This document shows positions 6,548 to 14,225 of a DNA stretch of 21,368 nucleotides, piece by piece; position 1 is the stretch's first letter; each line of letters starts with the position of its first letter. The notes below the pieces were generated by a model. It was not told where the DNA came from, did not search any database, and saw only the letters and a program-made list of their open reading frames with translations. The position numbers were made by a program, and so were the translations under genes. Source of the DNA: Myxococcales bacterium (lineage in GTDB: Bacteria; Myxococcota_A; Bradymonadia; UBA4248). The DNA is taken from the NCBI GenBank assembly GCA_004554395.1, contig SFMP01000121.1, forward strand, positions 1 to 21,368, in the 5' to 3' direction.

Positions 6548-7108
6548 ATGGCTCGTAGCATCAACCAGCCGCTGATTTGGATCGATTGCGAAATGACAGG
6601 ACTCGATACGCGCATCGATCACATCATCGAAATCGCCACACTCGTGACCGATTCCGATCTCAATATCATCGCCGAAGGACCAGAAATCGCCGTCAAACGC
6701 CCAAAAGCTATGCTCGATGCGATGAACGATTGGAATACGAAGCACCACACACAATCGGGACTCGTCGATCGCGTCTTGCAATCCCAAATCGATATCGACG
6801 AAGCCGATAGATTGACGCGCGATTTCATCGCACAATATGCCGAGCCCCACGCCGCTCCTCTATGTGGAAACTCCGTTTGGCAAGATCGACGTTTCATCGA
6901 TTTCGAAATGCCATTGACTTCGCAAATCCTCCACTATCGCAACGTCGATGTCTCGTCGTTCAAAGAAATGGCGCGACGATGGTACCCCGACCTCGAACCC
7001 TATAAAAAGGCGAATCATCATCGTGCTCTAGACGATATCCGAGAATCTATCGAAGAATTGCGATACTATCGTAGAATGATATTCGTGCCACTCACCGGCT
7101 CACGCTAA
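6548..7108 (+). CDS. orn: Oligoribonuclease
   Basis: DEDDh-family 3'-5' exonuclease that degrades 2-5 nucleotide RNAs and pGpG, ending mRNA decay and cyclic-di-GMP breakdown. At 186 residues it has normal family length. Motifs: PLIWIDCEMTGLD (Asp13, Glu15), HIIEIATLVTD, the Asp of GNSVWQDRRFID, and the final NHHRALDDIRESIEEL with catalytic His and Asp. ATG 6548 fits the family start; the best ribosome site, AAGGAG (6530-6535), is unusually far (12 bases). The last 17 bases overlap the end of the convergent M48-like gene. Confidence 0.95.
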   Translation: MARSINQPLIWIDCEMTGLDTRIDHIIEIATLVTDSDLNIIAEGPEIAVKRPKAMLDAMNDWNTKHHTQSGLVDRVLQSQIDIDEADRLTRDFIAQYAEPHAAPLCGNSVWQDRRFIDFEMPLTSQILHYRNVDVSSFKEMARRWYPDLEPYKKANHHRALDDIRESIEELRYYRRMIFVPLTGSR

Positions 7109-7925
7109 AGATGGCATAGAGTTCCTGCACGGCTTCGTCGATGTCTCGCATCGATCGCCCCGCCGTGCGTCGATATATCCGCGATTCCATAAAGATTTCG
7201 ATGGCGCGAATGCGCTTCTCGACTTCGTTTTCGCCCCAATCGACGTCTTGTTTATTGTGATATCGACGCAATTCCCGCATGATTTCATCGTCGCCCCAAT
7301 CGAGTGACGATTTCATGATGACGTAGATCGCCCCGCTTATATCGCGCGATGCCAATATCCCTGCGCGATCTTGGGTGATCTGCGCACATCGGCTCCAATG
7401 CAACAAAATATCGGGGATCTGCGTCGCCTTATTCCATATTCCATGCGTCAAATCGTCGACGAACTGCGTTATCGTCATCCACGGAACGTGGGAATTGTCG
7501 AGTGCACCAATCGCCCGACCAAAAATGAATTGCATCGACGATGTCGGCAAGGCATAGCCGCGCGGCGAAAGCGTAAAAAACGTTCCGCCATCGTCGCCCC
7601 AAGGCACGATCCAGTCGTCTTGCATCGGCATAATCCGCAACGGCAACGGCGCATGGCGAAACTTCGCACACACATCGCTCCAGATCTGGCTCACGTTGTC
7701 GTCGGCCTCGATGAGGCGCGAATTGGCATTGATTCGACGCATTCGAGCCAGTTTCCAAGCTTGCAGGCCAAGCGATAGACCTTGCCTCACGAAATCGCGC
7801 TGAGAGAGCTGCCGCATGCGCTCGATATCTTCCAAATACGCATAATCTTGCAGACGAATCCCGACCTGCGATGCCACGCCTTTGCGACGCGATATATACG
7901 ATGTAAAATCAAAATCCGTCTGCAT
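7092..7925 (-). CDS. Degenerate M48 peptidase-like protein, zinc site lost
   Basis: The 277-residue product follows the layout of cytosolic M48-like peptidases common in deltaproteobacteria: FDFTSYISRRK start, AYLEDIERMR, a segment with the pattern of the catalytic helix (QFIFGRAIGALDNSHV), and the second conserved block HWSRCAQITQDRAG. In active relatives, as I recall them, the helix reads F-I-G-H-E-x-G-H-I-Q-N-x-H-V and the second block W-S-R-x-A-E-x-T-x-D-R-A-G. Here HExxH has become R137-A-I-G-A141, and the third ligand Glu is Gln182. All three zinc ligands are therefore gone while the scaffold is kept, so it is a predicted pseudopeptidase. The gene begins 7 bases after the coaBC stop, so the two are probably co-transcribed. 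A GTG at 7931 is an alternative start. Its 3' end overlaps orn by 17 bases. Confidence 0.78.
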   Translation of the reverse strand: MQTDFDFTSYISRRKGVASQVGIRLQDYAYLEDIERMRQLSQRDFVRQGLSLGLQAWKLARMRRINANSRLIEADDNVSQIWSDVCAKFRHAPLPLRIMPMQDDWIVPWGDDGGTFFTLSPRGYALPTSSMQFIFGRAIGALDNSHVPWMTITQFVDDLTHGIWNKATQIPDILLHWSRCAQITQDRAGILASRDISGAIYVIMKSSLDWGDDEIMRELRRYHNKQDVDWGENEVEKRIRAIEIFMESRIYRRTAGRSMRDIDEAVQELYAIFSVSR

Positions 7926-7932
7926 CTTCACA

Positions 7933-9132
7933 CTACCCCATCATCTGCGCTATCGTATCGACAATGCGCCGCGCCACGTCGTCTTTCGACGCCATATCGA
8001 GCGACAACACATCCCCCTCTGTGATTAACGTGACGATATTCGTATTGCAACCAAATCCCGCCCCAGCGCGGCTTAAATCGTTCGCCACGATGAGATCGAC
8101 CTTCTTCTTCGATCGCTTTTCTTTCGCTCGTTCGACGAGATTCTCGGTTTCCATGCAAAAACCACATAAAAACTGGTCTTTTCTTCGACGATTCCCGAGT
8201 TCTGCCAAAATATCTACAGTCGGAACCAAATCGATTTGCGCTTCTTTGCCCGTCTTGTGCATCTTGTGCGCACAACGCGATTTGGGCGTGTAATCGGCGA
8301 CAGCCGCCGACATGATGACGATATCGGCGCGATCGAACCGTTCAAAAACGGCTTGAGCCATATCGGCAGCACTGACGACGTCGATCCGCTCAACGCCCGC
8401 AGGCGTCGGCAACTCCGTTGGTCCCGAAACGAGCTCGACGCTCGCTCCGCACAATTGCGCCGCGCGCGCACACGCATATCCCATCTTCCCCGACGACGGA
8501 TTCGATATATATCGAACTGCGTCGATGTATTCGCGCGTCGGACCCGCCGTCACGATCACGCGCTTGCCCGCCAAGAGATTGCGCCGAGCGAGTATATTTG
8601 TACATAGATCGATCAATCGGTCGGGCTCTGGCATGCGACCTTTCCCAGCATATCCACAAGCCAAATTCCCCGAATCTGGCTCGACGATTCCAACGCCACG
8701 ACGGCGCAATATCGACAAATTCTCCTGCACCGATGCAGAGCCATACATGTGACAATTCATCGCCGGCGCAACCCAAACGGGGCACTGAACCGCCAACATC
8801 GTCGTCGACAGTTTGTCGTCGGCGATGCCATGGGCGATCTTGGCGAGCATATTCGCCGAGCAAGGGGCAATGAGTGCCAAATCGGCTCGAGCCCCTATCG
8901 AAACGTGATTGGCACTCAAATCGTCCGTATCGGCAAACGTATCAATATAACATTTGCGATGCGTCACCGCTTCGAATGCCGCCGCCGGCGCCAACCTCAA
9001 CCCATTCGCCGTCGCCACTACATCGACCAATGCCCCAGCTTGCGTCAACTTACTCGCCAAACCTATCGCCTTAAATGCCGATATACTCCCAGTCACGCCG
9101 AGCAATATGTGCTTCCCTTCGAGTTCTTGCAT
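7933..9132 (-). CDS. coaBC: Bifunctional phosphopantothenoylcysteine decarboxylase / phosphopantothenate-cysteine ligase
   Basis: Carries out two steps of coenzyme A synthesis in the cytoplasm: ligation of cysteine to phosphopantothenate (CoaB half) and decarboxylation to phosphopantetheine (CoaC half, FMN-dependent). The 399 residues match family length. CoaC half: ILLGVTGSISAFKA at the start, NHVSIG with catalytic His76, APCSANMLAKIAHGIADD, APAMN (122-126), and CGYAGKGRM with Cys159. CoaB half: VTAGPTREYIDAVRYISN (from about 194), SSGKMGYA, AAVADY, and VANDLSRAGAGFGCNTN near the end. ATG 9132 has AAAGGA 7 bases upstream. It leads a likely two-gene transcript with the M48-like gene. Confidence 0.96.
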   Translation of the reverse strand: MQELEGKHILLGVTGSISAFKAIGLASKLTQAGALVDVVATANGLRLAPAAAFEAVTHRKCYIDTFADTDDLSANHVSIGARADLALIAPCSANMLAKIAHGIADDKLSTTMLAVQCPVWVAPAMNCHMYGSASVQENLSILRRRGVGIVEPDSGNLACGYAGKGRMPEPDRLIDLCTNILARRNLLAGKRVIVTAGPTREYIDAVRYISNPSSGKMGYACARAAQLCGASVELVSGPTELPTPAGVERIDVVSAADMAQAVFERFDRADIVIMSAAVADYTPKSRCAHKMHKTGKEAQIDLVPTVDILAELGNRRRKDQFLCGFCMETENLVERAKEKRSKKKVDLIVANDLSRAGAGFGCNTNIVTLITEGDVLSLDMASKDDVARRIVDTIAQMMG

Positions 9133-9139
9133 TTCAATA

Positions 9140-9242
9140 TCCTTTTTTTCTTTCTGATTTCTGCTTTCTGCATTCTTTCAGCTTTCTGCTTTCAGATTTC
9201 TACTCTCAGCTTTCCGATTTCTACTTCCCGATTTCTTATCTC
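9140..9242 (-). repeat. Polypurine leader of coaBC with iterated GAAAGCAGAAATC-like units
   Basis: On the minus strand, immediately before the coaBC ribosome site, about 100 bases are almost all purine apart from isolated C and T. Variants of AGAAAGC, AGAAATC and GGAAATC follow one another. No inverted repeat or gene is visible. Similar short iterated units are known as slippage-prone intergenic sequence; a role as an unstructured leader is possible. Confidence 0.65.
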
Positions 9243-9258
9243 CCTCGCACAATCCATA

Positions 9259-9525
9259 ACGCCCGCCGCGGCAGGCGTCTTGTCCCCCTCGCCAAATCTA
9301 TCACATCTGCCACAGGAAGATGTCACTCCACCTCGCCAAATCTATCACATCTGCCACAGGAAGATGTCACTCCACCTCGCCAAATCCATGACGCCCGCCG
9401 CGGCGGGCGTCAATTCCCCCTCACCACACATACGCCCGCCGCGGCGGGCGTCCATTCCCCATCTCCAAATCTATCACATCTGCCACAGGCAGATGTCCAT
9501 TCCCCATCTCCATTCATGGAGAGGG
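9259..9525. repeat. Modular palindrome array 1 (two palindrome types, common linker)
   Basis: Type A palindromes, ACGCCCGCCGCGGCGGGCGT or close, are at 9259-9278, 9391-9410 and 9432-9451. Type B palindromes, CATCTGCC-aca-GGCAGATG or a variant with GGAAGATG, are at 9303-9323, 9347-9367 and 9476-9496. They are joined mostly by about 21-24-base linkers of one family (roughly TCCCCMTCNCCAAATCTATC), so most units are about 44 bases. The array ends in a third hairpin, CTCCA/TGGAG (about 9503-9525), of the kind seen in widespread intergenic repeats. It lies downstream of the cysteine-repeat lipoprotein and upstream of coaBC. Confidence 0.85.
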
Positions 9526-9561
9526 GGTGACCGACAGGACGGGGGTGAAGTCTATATACAC

Positions 9562-9588
9562 AAAAAAGGGCACTCGAAACGAGCGCCC
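9562..9588 (-). terminator. Rho-independent terminator of the cysteine-repeat lipoprotein gene
   Basis: On the minus strand GGGCGCTCG pairs with CGAGTGCCC (one G-U pair) around a TTT loop, followed directly by TTTTTTG. It starts 22 bases after the stop codon. Confidence 0.9.
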
Positions 9589-9610
9589 AAGAGTCCATAT
9601 ATATCAACGA

Positions 9611-12600
9611 CTAATCGCAATAAGAGAAACTATATATATTTCCATTATGCGATTGATTCGTATTAGCTGTAACACACTTACCGTTTACTTTATCGCCTTC
9701 ACAATCCGATACATTTGTCACATAACCAAATTTACCATCCTTGCGACATAAACTCGTCGTCTCAAGATTACTGCCATTACACAAACCTAGCGTCGATTTT
9801 TTGTTGCCGTCGCTATCTTGCGATTCAAATGCACAGCGAGCCATGGGCACGCCATGCAAATTGTAAGTCACACATTCGGCATTTGTGCCGATATCTGAGC
9901 ATTTCTCTTCGACGAGAACATAGCCTTGCTTGTTTGTATCGTTGACCGAAGCAGGATCGATCGTACACATAACAGCCTTATTGTCATCGCAACGCGCCGA
10001 CAGTCCCGTACACGACCCTATCCCATAATTCTCAAAACTTCCACACGTGCCACGCTTTGAATTACATGTCTTTTTATCGTTAATATATGAACATGCAAAA
10101 TGATTCCACATGAGCTTACCAGGATTGACTGGACTGACAAAACACGATACGGCCTGATCAAATTCATTGCACAACCCAGCACTCGTGTGAATACCAGTTT
10201 TTGCATTACCCTTGTAATCAACCCCATTCTGACATATACCAACGGTACCCATCGTTTCACCACTTATAGAGCTATACGAACAATAAGTCGCATTTATACT
10301 ACTGCACTTCTTCCAACAGCCGACATCTGTAAAGCTGCCAACCTTTCCACAGAACTGTCCTTGATTGGCATCTCCAGGATGGTCATCATTACACGGTTTA
10401 TAAGTAAACCCATCTTTACCACAATACTCTAAATATACATTACCTTTACCATCTTCTATACATTCATTTTTATCATACGTATACGCATTGCAACTATCAT
10501 TTGTTTTACGATCTACGCATTTTCCATCTATGCATATCTCTGTATGAGCACATTGCTGTTTGACCTTTTGACCATTCTTATCGCAAACGGTTCGCGACCG
10601 GCTCACCGTTCCATCGTCATGGCACGTAGCGACAAAGTCCTCGCCGCACTTGCTCACGCAACCTTTCTCAGGGACGCAATTCTGCGTCTCATCGCAAACT
10701 ACCGATGCATAAGTGTTATCTTCTTTGCAATACGTATATTTCGAAGTTCCCGTCGTCTCTCCAGTTCCACAAGTCCCTTTTGTCTCGCCATATTGGCATA
10801 CACGACAAGAGCCAGCCACACATTTGGGATTCTCGCCAGTACACGCCGTCCCAACTTTTACAAACCGCCCATTGACGCAACTCGTCGGCGTATTATCGGT
10901 GCAATAGTTCAGGCCAGGATTGTTGCATTCAATGCCTCGGCAAACGAATTTCGTTGCGTCCGAGTCGTCGGCTCCGCAAACATCGCCCGTCTTGCACGTT
11001 TCAATCGTATTCCAAAGCCCTTTGCCCTCGCACTTGCGCACGATAGCCGCCTTGCCTTCTTCCGCATAACACTCGATCTTGCCAATATCCGTGCATTCGG
11101 GCACGAATTCACACTTCTTGGCTTCATTGCACTTGTGATTCGGGCCACAGTCTGTATCACTTTGACATGCCTTGCGACATTCGCCGTTTTCACAAATCCC
11201 ATCTGTATTACAATTCGTTTCGACGATCTCGCCCTTGTCGTTGCAAGAACGCGCCTTCTTTTCGCCATCGCACGCTTTTGCATATTGATTCGGATCGCAC
11301 TGCGCGCACGCATTTCCAAAACACGTCGTCTGCCCTTGGGCGCAATTCGTTTCAGTCTTCGTTCCCTTGGCATCGCACACAACTATCGAAGCCACGCCGC
11401 CGCCCGTTCCCGCGACGCATCGCGTACCATCGGCCGGATTACACGCCACGCAACTGTTATTCAAACAATACGGCGTCGCACCTTCGCAAACGTGTTCGAC
11501 GACGACTGTACCATCGCATTTGAGCAACTTGCCATCACTACAATAGTCACTAAACGCATTCGGATCGCAAGGATCACCCGCCTTCGGGCTATCGACGCAT
11601 GCGCCGTTCTCGCAATGTTTATCGGCCGCGCACGAATCTTTAACTATTTTGCCTTCTTTACATACTAACGGCGAGCGAACATCGGCGCATGTCGCTGTAT
11701 AATTCGTGCTATTACAATCGACGCAAGCCCCGGCAACGCAAACACGATCACCACACGAATGCGCCTCGACCGTCCCCTGATTGCATACGATCAGCCGACC
11801 TTCGTCGTCGCACTGATTCGTAAATTTATCATCACACGGGTCGCCAATATTGACATCGTCATAACAAATGCCGTCTTTGCAATGTTGCCCTGCTTCGCAA
11901 GCATAACTCGATATATAACCGAACTCACAAACCTTGCGCGTATTCCCATCGCATTTCGGTGCAAACTCTGCCGCGACACAAGCCTCTAAATCCGTCGATT
12001 TATCCTTGCAAACCCCAGAATTGCATACTTTGTTCTCGACGGTGCAATAATATTGTTTCCAGACTTTGTTTTCACATTTCTTTGCAATATTCTCCGAAAC
12101 GCATGCAACGCTACCATCTTTGCATTCTTCGACCGTCGATATCGTTTGGCAAACGCCTCCTTCGCAAACCGCGCCCGTCGCACACTTTTCAATGTATTCC
12201 GCGTTGCCTTTGCATATTTTGCGAGCCCCTCCGTCGATACATTTGGGCGTATATGTCGATTCGCCACACGGCGCCAGCTCTTCACATTTGCCCAAATAAC
12301 ACGTCAGATTGGAACTTTCACACGCGCGCTTTACGATCTTTCCACCGACGCACTTGACGACTTGGCCATCGGCATCGCAACGCCCTTCAAACGTCGACGC
12401 ATCGCAATCATCGCCGACATTGCCACCGCTCTGCGTGCTCCGACAATCGCCGCCAACACACGTCCCATCGCACGGCTTCCGCACTACGTAACCATCCGAC
12501 CCACACGTCACGCTAACATTCCCGTCGCAATCTTTCGGGAACGTCGCCACATCGCACCGACGCACGCACTCGCCCGCCACGCACGCCTCATTCGACTCGC

Positions 12601-12778
12601 ACGCACTCGGCACATACACGCCATCTTGGCAAACTACCCTCGCGCCCTCGGTCGTGCACTTCGTCTCGCCGGGCCGCGTACACGTCTCCACGACTTTGCT
12701 CCCGAGCCCAGCATCGTCGTCACAGCCATAAACTACTGCGAGCGCACAAACCACCGCAAAACATATCTTCTTATCCAT
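9611..12778 (-). CDS. Large cysteine-repeat lipoprotein
   Basis: The 1055-residue product starts MDKKICFAVVCALAVVYGC, a lipoprotein signal peptide with the acylated Cys as residue 19 or 20, followed by DDD. The rest is an almost unbroken series of roughly 40-residue modules, each with about four to six cysteines in the pattern C-x(4-8)-C-(D/E)-x-(D/N/G)-G-x(4-10)-C-x(5-7)-C-x(2-3)-G-x-C, for example RRCDVATFPKDCDGNVSVTC. Later modules are more diverged, and the last 250 residues are longer and less regular. Such proteins are typical of predatory and related deltaproteobacteria; they are probably disulfide-rich, surface-exposed adhesive stalks, but no ligand can be named. AGAGGAG lies 8 bases before ATG 12778, and promoter and terminator are both visible, so it is a single-gene transcript. 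Confidence 0.85.
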   Translation of the reverse strand: MDKKICFAVVCALAVVYGCDDDAGLGSKVVETCTRPGETKCTTEGARVVCQDGVYVPSACESNEACVAGECVRRCDVATFPKDCDGNVSVTCGSDGYVVRKPCDGTCVGGDCRSTQSGGNVGDDCDASTFEGRCDADGQVVKCVGGKIVKRACESSNLTCYLGKCEELAPCGESTYTPKCIDGGARKICKGNAEYIEKCATGAVCEGGVCQTISTVEECKDGSVACVSENIAKKCENKVWKQYYCTVENKVCNSGVCKDKSTDLEACVAAEFAPKCDGNTRKVCEFGYISSYACEAGQHCKDGICYDDVNIGDPCDDKFTNQCDDEGRLIVCNQGTVEAHSCGDRVCVAGACVDCNSTNYTATCADVRSPLVCKEGKIVKDSCAADKHCENGACVDSPKAGDPCDPNAFSDYCSDGKLLKCDGTVVVEHVCEGATPYCLNNSCVACNPADGTRCVAGTGGGVASIVVCDAKGTKTETNCAQGQTTCFGNACAQCDPNQYAKACDGEKKARSCNDKGEIVETNCNTDGICENGECRKACQSDTDCGPNHKCNEAKKCEFVPECTDIGKIECYAEEGKAAIVRKCEGKGLWNTIETCKTGDVCGADDSDATKFVCRGIECNNPGLNYCTDNTPTSCVNGRFVKVGTACTGENPKCVAGSCRVCQYGETKGTCGTGETTGTSKYTYCKEDNTYASVVCDETQNCVPEKGCVSKCGEDFVATCHDDGTVSRSRTVCDKNGQKVKQQCAHTEICIDGKCVDRKTNDSCNAYTYDKNECIEDGKGNVYLEYCGKDGFTYKPCNDDHPGDANQGQFCGKVGSFTDVGCWKKCSSINATYCSYSSISGETMGTVGICQNGVDYKGNAKTGIHTSAGLCNEFDQAVSCFVSPVNPGKLMWNHFACSYINDKKTCNSKRGTCGSFENYGIGSCTGLSARCDDNKAVMCTIDPASVNDTNKQGYVLVEEKCSDIGTNAECVTYNLHGVPMARCAFESQDSDGNKKSTLGLCNGSNLETTSLCRKDGKFGYVTNVSDCEGDKVNGKCVTANTNQSHNGNIYSFSYCD

Positions 12779-12840
12779 AAAAATTTCTCCTCTTTCGACG
12801 TGAAACGATACACCTGTTACATCGATTTTCACTTCGCAAA

Positions 12841-12869
12841 AGTCTACCAATTGGCGCAAAAAAAGTCAA
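12841..12869 (-). promoter_or_regulatory. Sigma-70 promoter of the cysteine-repeat lipoprotein gene
   Basis: Minus-strand TTGACT (12869-12864), 17-base spacer, TAGACT (12846-12841). The -35 is identical to that of the tRNA promoter at 2237 and is likewise followed by T-rich sequence. The leader to ATG 12778 would be about 55 bases. Confidence 0.55.
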
Positions 12870-13003
12870 TAAATCGACTCGCACAACATGCAAGCCGCTC
12901 GCCAATTATTCGCTTTTTATACGATAAAATCCACAATATGGTGAATTTCATACAAAAACATCAAAATACATCAAACATCGTTCGTTTGTGCATTTTTTGC
13001 TCG

Positions 13004-13070
13004 GCTATTGCCGCAAGCGGCAATACACCTCGCCGCCGTGCTATGTGCTCGTTTCACTGCGCGCATACGC
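13004..13070 (-). repeat. 3'-end module, copy 1 (31-base box plus TATTGCC hairpin)
   Basis: Minus-strand bases 13070-13040 are identical over 31 bases to plus-strand 21125-21155. Each box is followed by a GC-rich stretch and then a hairpin with TATTGCC/GGCAATA-type arms. Here the inner stem is GC/GC around two bases (13006-13025); in the other copy it is CC/GG. Both copies lie downstream of, and in the same direction as, the preceding gene (here the secreted protein ending at 13153). Confidence 0.8.
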
Positions 13071-13078
13071 ACGGCCTT

Positions 13079-13141
13079 GTGCGCCTATTTCTGCGAAATA
13101 CGGCGCACTTCGCGGCTATGCGCATTCGCGCATACGCCGCG
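13079..13141. repeat. Two stacked hairpins downstream of the secreted-protein gene
   Basis: GTGCGCC and TATTTC pair with GAAATA and GGCGCAC (13079-13108). CGCGGC and TATGCGC pair with GCGCATA and GCCGCG around ATTC with one bulged base (13111-13141). They fill the space between the secreted-protein stop and the 3'-end module. No T-run follows, so they are not classical terminators. Confidence 0.75.
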
Positions 13142-13152
13142 CTCTCCTCGGG

Positions 13153-14112
13153 CTACTTCGCCGGCGCAGCCCCTGCCGTCAATTCCGTAAACAACATGGC
13201 GATCTGGGTGATTTGATCGTTCGTCAAAGCCAATGTGCCCTTGAGCGACGACTTTTCGGCGCTAAATTTCACGGCACTGTTCAAGAATCCAAGCCCGAGC
13301 TGTTCCATCGCCGGATCCGACAACAAACCGCCCACTTGTTTCGTCAATATTTCGGCGCCCATCTTTGCCTTATCCGCCGCCTTCGATTGCGCTATCACTT
13401 CGATGTTGAGCCCCTTCGAGAAATCGATCGACAGCGAAGCCGACTGCACATCGCCCACGCTCACTTTCTTTTCGGCACCATCGTCGAGCGAATAATGGCC
13501 ATACGATTTGCGCATCGTCGGCGTCATCTTCGCACCGATGCGAACATCCGACGATTTTACCGTCGCACTATAGGCTTTATACAATGCACTGTCGCGATCT
13601 TTGAGCAATTTGGGCTTCGCCGCCATCGCATTGTCGATAATCGGCAATATGTCGAGTCCGTTGTCGCAAGCCACGAGGCGCGTCTCCGATACGAGTGCCG
13701 CCGTGCTGTCTTCCGATGCATAAACCGTCACGCCCTTGTGATCCTTCGTTTTGAGCGATTCTTTTGCTTTCTCGACGTATTTTTTCACGGCATCGCTCAG
13801 CGATTTTTTCGCATCGACGGCAAGGCAGAAATCGCCTTTTTCATTCGCCGCAACCGTCACCACGCCGATGTCCTTCTTATAATCGATGCCGTAATCCGAC
13901 AACGCCTTGAGCACGTCTTGGACATCGCCCTGGTTTGCATTGTCGCTAATCGCTTTGTCGATCATCGAATTCGCCGCTAATTTCACCGTATCTACCGTCG
14001 CAATCCCCATGAAATCACCGACGAATAAATCAATCGACGACGTCTCGGCTAAAGCTTGCGTCGAAAACAAAAGACCCGATGCTACTACACACGATAAAAT
14101 TGTACGTTTCAT
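13153..14112 (-). CDS. Secreted protein of unknown function
   Basis: I do not recognise the family. The 319-residue product has a clear Sec signal peptide, MKRTILSCVVASGLLFSTQA-LAE, cleaved after ALA, and no lipobox or other membrane segment, so it should be periplasmic or released. The mature part is Lys/Ala/Asp-rich with two alpha/beta-looking halves: residues about 35-190 (start DLFVGDFMGIATVDTVKLAA) and about 190-315 (with SLSIDFSKGLNIEVIAQSKA). Only two cysteines remain in the mature protein. GGAG lies 8 bases before ATG 14112. A sigma-54-like promoter precedes it, and strong hairpins follow it. Its neighbour upstream in the same direction is the PP2C fusion, 113 bases away. Confidence 0.8.
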   Translation of the reverse strand: MKRTILSCVVASGLLFSTQALAETSSIDLFVGDFMGIATVDTVKLAANSMIDKAISDNANQGDVQDVLKALSDYGIDYKKDIGVVTVAANEKGDFCLAVDAKKSLSDAVKKYVEKAKESLKTKDHKGVTVYASEDSTAALVSETRLVACDNGLDILPIIDNAMAAKPKLLKDRDSALYKAYSATVKSSDVRIGAKMTPTMRKSYGHYSLDDGAEKKVSVGDVQSASLSIDFSKGLNIEVIAQSKAADKAKMGAEILTKQVGGLLSDPAMEQLGLGFLNSAVKFSAEKSSLKGTLALTNDQITQIAMLFTELTAGAAPAK

Positions 14113-14180
14113 TGTCGTTACTCCTATCAAAAGAAATGCCGCCAGACATCGTTGACGTTTGTCAGCCGTAGAGACCCTTT

Positions 14181-14196
14181 AGCACATTGCGTGCCA
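14181..14196 (-). promoter_or_regulatory. Putative sigma-54 (-24/-12) promoter of the secreted-protein gene
   Basis: Minus strand TGGCACGCAATGTGCT matches the -24/-12 consensus TGGCAC-N5-TTGCW at all but one position (G for the first T of the -12 box); GG and GC have the required 10-base gap. A start about 12 bases further gives a leader of about 55-60 bases to ATG 14112. GCAC/GTGC in the site also forms a small dyad, so a chance match is possible. Confidence 0.5.
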
Positions 14197-14225
14197 AAAT
14201 CACTCGCATAATCGACGACTCGTGA

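Noticed and set aside
9259..9500. CRISPR array
   Set aside because: The unit size is right, but the would-be spacers are themselves repeated palindromes and no cas genes are in the window.
8749..9666. Plus-strand 305-codon open frame
   Set aside because: Its first part is antisense to coaBC and its second part reads through the palindrome array; repeated NLSHLPQ and PAAAGV strings are typical spurious repeat translations.
10544..11668. Plus-strand 374-codon open frame inside the lipoprotein gene
   Set aside because: Antisense to cysteine-module codons, which rarely give stops in reverse; composition is Arg/Ile/Ala-rich without domains.
12053..13216. Plus-strand 387-codon open frame
   Set aside because: Antisense to the lipoprotein N-terminus, then runs over its promoter and the hairpin region.
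12988..13980. Plus-strand 330-codon Arg-rich frame
   Set aside because: Antisense to the secreted-protein gene, which has a signal peptide and ribosome site of its own.
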